Shown piece after piece: positions 5,525-10,097 of a DNA stretch of 14,739 nt. Origin of the DNA: Nitrospinota bacterium (GTDB lineage Bacteria > Nitrospirota > Thermodesulfovibrionia > Thermodesulfovibrionales > UBA1546). The position numbers and the translations under genes were made by a program. The stretch is from contig JAHILQ010000112.1 of the NCBI GenBank assembly GCA_018896985.1, forward strand, positions 1 to 14,739. Direction: 5' to 3'. The notes under the pieces are model-generated. The model ran no database searches. It saw only the letters and a list, made by a program, of their open reading frames with translations, and was not told the origin of the DNA. Position 1 is the stretch's first letter. Each line of letters begins with the position of its first letter.

Positions 5525-7456
5525 ATGGAATTTGTTGATGTTCTTTTCCCGATTAATCTCGGGCCGCTTACGTATAAATGCACCCCGCATCTTATTGACA
5601 GGGCATTGCCGGGCATGCTCGTTTCAGCGCCCCTGAAGAACCAGACAACAAAAGGAATAATTCTCGGCAGGCCGTCAAAACCTGAGGCTAAAGGGATAAA
5701 AGCAATAAGCGATATCCATGGCGAATCGCCTCTGCTTGAACCGCCCTTGCTGAAACTCCTTAACTGGATGGCGGATTATTACATCATCGCAAATAAAGGA
5801 CTTGTCCTTAAGAACATGCTGCCGCAGGAGACATTTAGAAAAGTTAAAGCCAGAAAAGCCAGTGCTTCTCCCGCGCCCCCCTTTAGTAAAGGGGGGGAGG
5901 GGGGATTTGATGATGAAAATACACTTTCAAGAATCAATGCGTCTATTTCAAAAAAGGAATATAAAACCTTTCTCGTTCATGCCCCAAGTCCATTATACGA
6001 AACAGCAATGGTTGCAAAAATCCTGCCGCAGGGCAAAAGCGCGATAATTCTCGTGCCTGAAATCGTACACATAAGTCATGCCCTTCCTTTTATCAAAGAA
6101 ATAGCAGGAGAGAGGGTATGCGTACTGCACAGCGGTTTAAGCAAGGGGCAGCGCTCAGAGGCTATGGAAAAAATCATTTCAGGCAAATGCAATGTTGTCC
6201 TCGGCACAAGGATGGCAGTCTTTGCGCCGTTGAAAAATGTATCTCTTATTTCAGTTATGCAGGAGCACAGCAGTTCATACAGGACAGAAGAAGGCCTGAG
6301 ATTCAGTGCAAGGGATATTGCCGTTATGCGGGGCTATCTTGAAAAATCTGCGGTAGTATTATCCTCAATCTGCCCTTCAATAGAATCCGTTTATAATTCA
6401 AAACGGAATAAATACACGCTTATCAGGCCTGACGTATATTCCCAGTCGCATCGACTCGAAACCGAGCGCCCGAAGATAAGAATACTTAACATGAGGAATG
6501 AACGTCAGCCGGCCCCTAATCTTTCAAAGACAGTTATAAATGAAGCGCTGTCTTCTATCAGGAAGAGCGAGAAAATAATGTTTGTGATAAACAGGAAAGG
6601 CTATTCCATGCTCACATGCAAGGAATGCGGCTGCACCGAGACATGCGGCAAGTGTAACATTCCGCTTATGTTCTATAAGGGTGATAAGTCTCTGAGATGC
6701 CACTACTGCGGAGCCGTAGCCGCTTCTCCTGAGAAGTGCAGAAGATGCGGAAGCTTTTCTCTTGAACCAACAGGCTCCGGCATAGAACGGGTGGAAGAAA
6801 ATATTAAAAAGATATTTGATATTGAGCCGCTGAGAATTGACAGTGACATGCTTAAGAGGAAACGCATTCCCGAAGACCTCTCTGATATAACAGAGGGCAA
6901 ACCCATAATCCTTGGGACAAAGCTTCTTACAAAAAGGCTGCACAGTTCAGAAAAATTAGGAATGGCGGCAGTGCTAAATGCTGACAGCTATCTGAATCAG
7001 CCTGACTTCCGCTCTGCTGAAAGGACATTCCATGAGATGTACGGCATTACCGACAAGATAAAACCCGGCGGTTCGCTTTTCATTCAGACAAGGATGCCGC
7101 AGAACTATATCTTCAGGCATCTTAAAAACCATGACTATGCTTCCTTCTGCGATGAAGAATTAGAAAAGAGAAAAGAAATGTTATATCCTCCGTTTTCAAA
7201 GCTGGCATTAATAACTTTTAATGGCAGAGATTGCGATACAGCCAGGACAGAAAAGGCAATCAGGGAGATACTTTCAGGCAATAAGGCTTTAGAGGTTCTT
7301 GGTCCTTCAGTCACGCCCACCAAAAAGGGGGGAAAGGAGTATTCCCTGCTTTTTAAGGCTGTGTCAAAGAAGAATTTGCATTCTTCCGTAAAGAGATTTC
7401 TGGAAATTCTCGGCAGCTACAAATGTTTGAATGTAAAAATTGTGATTGACCCTTAG
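5525..7456 (+). CDS. priA: PriA-like primosomal protein N' lacking helicase motifs
   Basis: Homologue of the replication-restart protein PriA, 643 residues from the ATG chosen here. A GTG lies 5 codons upstream, but PriA proteins normally open with the M-x-x-x-DVLFPI seen here. The N-terminal 3'-end-binding domain (DVLFPINLGPLTY) and eight zinc-binding cysteines (about 365-408: CKECG, CGKC, CHYCG, CRRCG) are present. So are VLGTRMAVFAP and VLNADSYLNQPDFRSAERTF. The catalytic motifs are not: the Walker A region is VHAPSPLYETAM (about 151-162) instead of G-x-TGSGKT, the DEEH box is MQEH (about 245-248), and motif VI Q-x-AGRAGR is replaced by MYGITDK (about 505-511). So ATP hydrolysis is very unlikely, as reported for actinobacterial PriA. 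Residues about 111-130 are an inserted palindrome (PAPPFSKGGEGGF) in the linker before the helicase lobe. It probably still binds forks or recruits partners. Confidence 0.92.
   Translation: MEFVDVLFPINLGPLTYKCTPHLIDRALPGMLVSAPLKNQTTKGIILGRPSKPEAKGIKAISDIHGESPLLEPPLLKLLNWMADYYIIANKGLVLKNMLPQETFRKVKARKASASPAPPFSKGGEGGFDDENTLSRINASISKKEYKTFLVHAPSPLYETAMVAKILPQGKSAIILVPEIVHISHALPFIKEIAGERVCVLHSGLSKGQRSEAMEKIISGKCNVVLGTRMAVFAPLKNVSLISVMQEHSSSYRTEEGLRFSARDIAVMRGYLEKSAVVLSSICPSIESVYNSKRNKYTLIRPDVYSQSHRLETERPKIRILNMRNERQPAPNLSKTVINEALSSIRKSEKIMFVINRKGYSMLTCKECGCTETCGKCNIPLMFYKGDKSLRCHYCGAVAASPEKCRRCGSFSLEPTGSGIERVEENIKKIFDIEPLRIDSDMLKRKRIPEDLSDITEGKPIILGTKLLTKRLHSSEKLGMAAVLNADSYLNQPDFRSAERTFHEMYGITDKIKPGGSLFIQTRMPQNYIFRHLKNHDYASFCDEELEKRKEMLYPPFSKLALITFNGRDCDTARTEKAIREILSGNKALEVLGPSVTPTKKGGKEYSLLFKAVSKKNLHSSVKRFLEILGSYKCLNVKIVIDP
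5870..5904 (+). repeat. GC-run palindrome in priA, read as PAPPFSKGGEGGF
   Basis: C6TTT (5876-5884) pairs perfectly with AAAG6 (5888-5896) around AGT; a second G6 run (5899-5904) continues the element. It is in frame in priA, in the linker between the DNA-binding N-terminus and the first helicase lobe, and shares KGG-x-GGF with the copies in kdsB and the radical SAM gene. Confidence 0.9.
6444..6466 (+). repeat. Paired mini-hairpins in priA (AGTCG-CAT-CGACT, CTCG-AAAC-CGAG)
   Basis: Two tiny inverted repeats share the CT of CGACTCG: AGTCG (6444-6448) with CGACT (6452-6456), and CTCG (6455-6458) with CGAG (6463-6466). They encode SHRLETE in frame. The same design, with different but compensated stem bases, appears at 12538-12607. 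Confidence 0.6.
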
Positions 7457-7462
7457 CCTGCT

Positions 7463-7715
7463 TTATTCATAAACTTCTCGAATGCAGACAGGACATGGGC
7501 CGTATGGTTTGTTGGCGACAACTCCGAGCAGATTCCCTTTCCCCACAATAAGCAGAAACCAAGGCGGCAACAGATATGTAATAGAGCTTTTTCAATGTTC
7601 TTTTGAACTTGCTTACATAAAGGTGGATGAAAAACACGCTCATCCCAACAGATATATAAAGCGAGAAAAGCAAGATGTTGAATTTAGGGCTGAGTGAAGT
7701 GTCAGTCTGATGTTT
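7463..7715 (-). pseudogene. Probable frameshifted small membrane-protein gene
   Basis: This 267-bp gap between priA and the U32 gene is not empty on the minus strand. One frame, open from 7715, reads FNILLFSLYISVGMSVFFIHLYV (a good membrane helix), then KFKRTLKKLYYISVAALV, and then loses its hydrophobic character. The adjacent frame picks up at that point with LLIVGKGNLLGVVANKPYG and ends PCPVCIREVYE at a TAA (7463-7465). Joined at about 7569-7580, they give a two-helix protein with a C-terminal CPVC. No ATG and no ribosome-binding site mark a start; TTG at 7673 is the best candidate. A frameshift is my inference, and a sequencing error is possible. The opposite-strand frame at 7482-7697 shows nothing protein-like. 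Confidence 0.35.
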
Positions 7716-7723
7716 TCAACTCT

Positions 7724-8956
7724 TTATCCTGAATACGAAGAAGCCCTTCTGAAATTCTTAGCCCTTCTTATAAGGTCATTCGGCCTTACGCCTACGGGCA
7801 CAGGCATAAAAACAATATTCTCATTTCTCGCAGTTGTAATATCCATTCCATCAGCATCTTTCATTGATTCAAGAGCAAACAGTTTCTCCTCAAGTCCCGG
7901 CGAAAGATATTCTATGGCATCTCCCATATCAAGCCTGTTTCTAAGCTCAACCTTTGCAATCCCGTCTTTAATTTCAAGGATAATCCCGACAAGCTCATGG
8001 CTCATTCTGTAGCTTTCGCCGTCAAAGTTATAGTCGTTATCAGGTTGCTTGCCGAAGAACATCCCTGTTGTGTATCCCCTGCTTGAGAACATTGAAAGCT
8101 CCCTGAGCCATCGTGGGTTAACAGCGTATTTCCCATTTCCGAGGGAATCTACTGCCTCACTGTAAGTCTTTACGACACCGGCAACATAATTTATGCCCTT
8201 CATCCTTCCTTCAATCTTGAAGCTGTCTATGCCGGCATCTATCAGAAGATGCAGATGTTCTATCATGCAGAGGTCTTTTGAGCTCATGATATAAGTCCCC
8301 CTGTCATCTTCAAATACGGGGAAGTGCTCTCCCTGCCTTTTTTCTTCCATTAGGGTATAGTTCCACCTGCATGAATTCGTGCATTCACCCCTGTTTGCGC
8401 TCCTTGATGCAAGAAAACTGCTTATATAACATCTTCCTGAATATGAAATGCAGATAGAGCCGTGAACAAAGACCTCCAGTTCAATTTTTACCTTAGAGCG
8501 AATCTCCTTAATCTCATCTATCGTCAGTTCTCTTGAAAGCACAAGCCTCTTTGCGCCGAGATTCTCCCAGAATCTTGCTGCTTCGCTGTTTGTGATATTC
8601 GCCTGTGTGCTTACATGGGTTGCAATCTCAGGAGCGCTTTTTTTGAACATCATGAAAAACCCGGGGTCAGACAGTATCACTGCGTCAGGCATTGCATCTT
8701 TAAGAAACCCTATATATTCTTCCATCTGTTTTAAGTCTGTGTTATGAGGGAAGATGTTTGCTGTGACATAAGCCTTTTTATTTCTGGCGTGAGCATAGCT
8801 TATTGCTTCTTTCAATTCTTCAGGTTCAAAGTTTCCTGCCTTACCTCTGAGGCTGAACCTTGAATCACCAAGATAGACGGCATCAGCTCCATAATGAATG
8901 GCTGTCCTAAGTTTCTCAAAATCTCCGGCAGGCGCAAGCAATTCAGGTTTTTTCAT
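7724..8956 (-). CDS. trhP: U32 family protein, TrhP-like (tRNA U34 hydroxylation)
   Basis: Annotated in many genomes as a U32 collagenase-like peptidase, but better matched to the TrhP/YegQ/YrrO branch, which is needed for 5-hydroxyuridine at tRNA position 34 and uses prephenate. The 410 residues start MKKPELLAPAGDFEKLRTAI, the hallmark of the family, followed by GADAVYLG. The family signature lies at about 162-198, VFVHGSICISYSGRCYISSF and the following SANRGECTNSCRW. It contains Cys169, Cys176, Cys192 and Cys196, the cysteines expected for an iron-sulfur site. FKIEGRMK at about 253-260 is also typical. The C-terminal beta-rich domain is complete. Start overlaps the stop of the coaE fusion by ATGA (4 nt), so the two are cotranslated. 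The assignment to TrhP rather than UbiU/UbiV or RlhA rests on length and the N-terminus. Confidence 0.88.
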   Translation of the reverse strand: MKKPELLAPAGDFEKLRTAIHYGADAVYLGDSRFSLRGKAGNFEPEELKEAISYAHARNKKAYVTANIFPHNTDLKQMEEYIGFLKDAMPDAVILSDPGFFMMFKKSAPEIATHVSTQANITNSEAARFWENLGAKRLVLSRELTIDEIKEIRSKVKIELEVFVHGSICISYSGRCYISSFLASRSANRGECTNSCRWNYTLMEEKRQGEHFPVFEDDRGTYIMSSKDLCMIEHLHLLIDAGIDSFKIEGRMKGINYVAGVVKTYSEAVDSLGNGKYAVNPRWLRELSMFSSRGYTTGMFFGKQPDNDYNFDGESYRMSHELVGIILEIKDGIAKVELRNRLDMGDAIEYLSPGLEEKLFALESMKDADGMDITTARNENIVFMPVPVGVRPNDLIRRAKNFRRASSYSG

Positions 8957-10032
8957 CCCAAAATTTCCTTTGCTTTTTTAATATCCTTTTTAATCTGCGC
9001 CTCAAGCGCCTTTGCATTCGGAAATTTCTTTTCATCACGGATACGCTTTATAAAATGCACCTTAAGTTTTTTGCCTAAAAGATTTCCTGAGAAATTAAAA
9101 ATATGAACCTCAAAACTTAATTCTGACGCGCCGAATGTCGGGTTCTTACCGATGTTGGCAACGGCGTTGAAGGTCTTAGCGGCTAGGTGCAAGGTGCTAG
9201 GGGATAGGTTATTTTTCCCCTGATACCTGATACCTGACACCTGCCCTTTGAGAATTGCGACCCTTACCGCATAAACACCCTCTTTGGGAGAATAGCCCTT
9301 AAATGAAATATTTGCAGTGGGAGTATGAAGGAGCTTTTCTCCCCTTCCAGCGCCTTTAATAACTGTCCCTTCTATTGAAAAAGGCTTTCCGAGGATTTTT
9401 GCAACCCTGTCCACCTTGCCTTCAAGAATAAGATTTTTGGCTTTTGCCTCTTTTAAGAGTTCTTTGTAAACCGCTGTAACCTGTTTTTTTGTCTTTTCAG
9501 GGTTCATGCTGTTATCAATCACAAAATCAGACTTTTTAATCTTTTCTTTTATCGGAAGCTGGCATTTGAGCCTTTCAATTGCATCCTTTGGCGATATGCC
9601 AAGCATGGACAGCCTGTTAATTGTGGTGATTTCTTTGGTGAATACAGCAATCATCTTATCAAACCTGCTTTCGTATCCCCTCTCAAATATCAAAGGAGCT
9701 TCAATAATAAACACCTTACTTCCGTTTTTAGTTTTTCTAAAGAAATCGTCAATCCTTTCAAAGACTAATGGATGAAGAAGGTCTTCAAGCTTAATCCGCA
9801 GTGATTTATTTCTGAATATTTTCTCAGCAACCTTTTTCCTGTCAAGAGCGCCTTTTTTATTAAATACACCTGCGCCCAAAAGCGTTTTTATCTTTTTGTG
9901 GACTTGTTTTTCCCTGAGAAGCTGTTGCACAACCCAGTCAGCATCAATTGTGACAGCGCCAAGCTCCCGGAACATCTGAAGCACAGCGCTCTTCCCCATG
10001 CCGTAATTGCCTGTAAGGCCAACTATGAACAT
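8953..10032 (-). CDS. coaE: Dephospho-CoA kinase fused to a riboflavin kinase domain
   Basis: A 359-residue two-domain protein. Residues 1 to about 200 are CoaE, which phosphorylates dephospho-CoA in the last step of CoA synthesis: P-loop GNYGMGKSAV (8-17), TIDADWVVQQL (28-38), HPLVF (87-91), IIEAPLIFERGY (109-120), NRLSMLGISPKDAIERL (139-155) and DFVIDN (169-174). Residues about 217-359 are a riboflavin kinase domain as found at the C-terminus of RibF: GTVIKGAGRG (222-231), TPTAN (237-241), GVYAVRV (252-258), NIGKNPTF (293-300) and FEVHIFNF with the catalytic Glu308. The FAD synthetase half of RibF is missing. Residues about 262-286 (KGQVSGIRYQ to LHLAAK) are an in-frame heptamer-repeat insert in a loop before NIGKNPTF. 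I place the start at 10032 (MFIVGLTG), not the longer upstream frame, because TATAAT ends 6 nt before it. It overlaps the U32 gene by 4 nt. Confidence 0.9.
   Translation of the reverse strand: MFIVGLTGNYGMGKSAVLQMFRELGAVTIDADWVVQQLLREKQVHKKIKTLLGAGVFNKKGALDRKKVAEKIFRNKSLRIKLEDLLHPLVFERIDDFFRKTKNGSKVFIIEAPLIFERGYESRFDKMIAVFTKEITTINRLSMLGISPKDAIERLKCQLPIKEKIKKSDFVIDNSMNPEKTKKQVTAVYKELLKEAKAKNLILEGKVDRVAKILGKPFSIEGTVIKGAGRGEKLLHTPTANISFKGYSPKEGVYAVRVAILKGQVSGIRYQGKNNLSPSTLHLAAKTFNAVANIGKNPTFGASELSFEVHIFNFSGNLLGKKLKVHFIKRIRDEKKFPNAKALEAQIKKDIKKAKEILG
9183..9247 (-). repeat. Two heptamer tracts inside the riboflavin kinase domain
   Basis: On the plus strand CTAGGTG-like units follow at 9183, 9190, 9197 and 9204 (CTAGGTG, CAAGGTG, CTAGGGG, ATAGGTT). 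TGATACC, TGATACC and TGACACC follow at 9221-9241. Period is 7 nt in both. The tract is in frame and encodes about residues 262-286, which have no place in the family pattern. Confidence 0.85.
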
Positions 10033-10038
10033 GAGATT

Positions 10039-10068
10039 ATTATACATACAGGTGACTCTTTCTGTCTG
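10039..10068 (-). promoter_or_regulatory. Promoter for a leaderless coaE transcript
   Basis: On the minus strand TATAAT (10039-10044) is followed by AATCTC and then the ATG at 10032, so transcription should begin at the start codon. A weak -35 (CAGACA, 10063-10068) lies 18 nt upstream. It shares a 65-bp divergent region with the radical SAM gene. Confidence 0.5.
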
Positions 10069-10097
10069 TAATCCCTCTTTTATGTTATCCTTAAAAT

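Noticed and set aside
5870..5904. Intrinsic terminator (strong GC hairpin)
   Set aside because: It lies inside an uninterrupted reading frame and lacks a following T run; the same holds for the other three palindromes.
7482..7697. 71-codon plus-strand open frame after priA
   Set aside because: No ribosome-binding site; composition looks random, and the minus strand shows better (membrane-like) coding signal.
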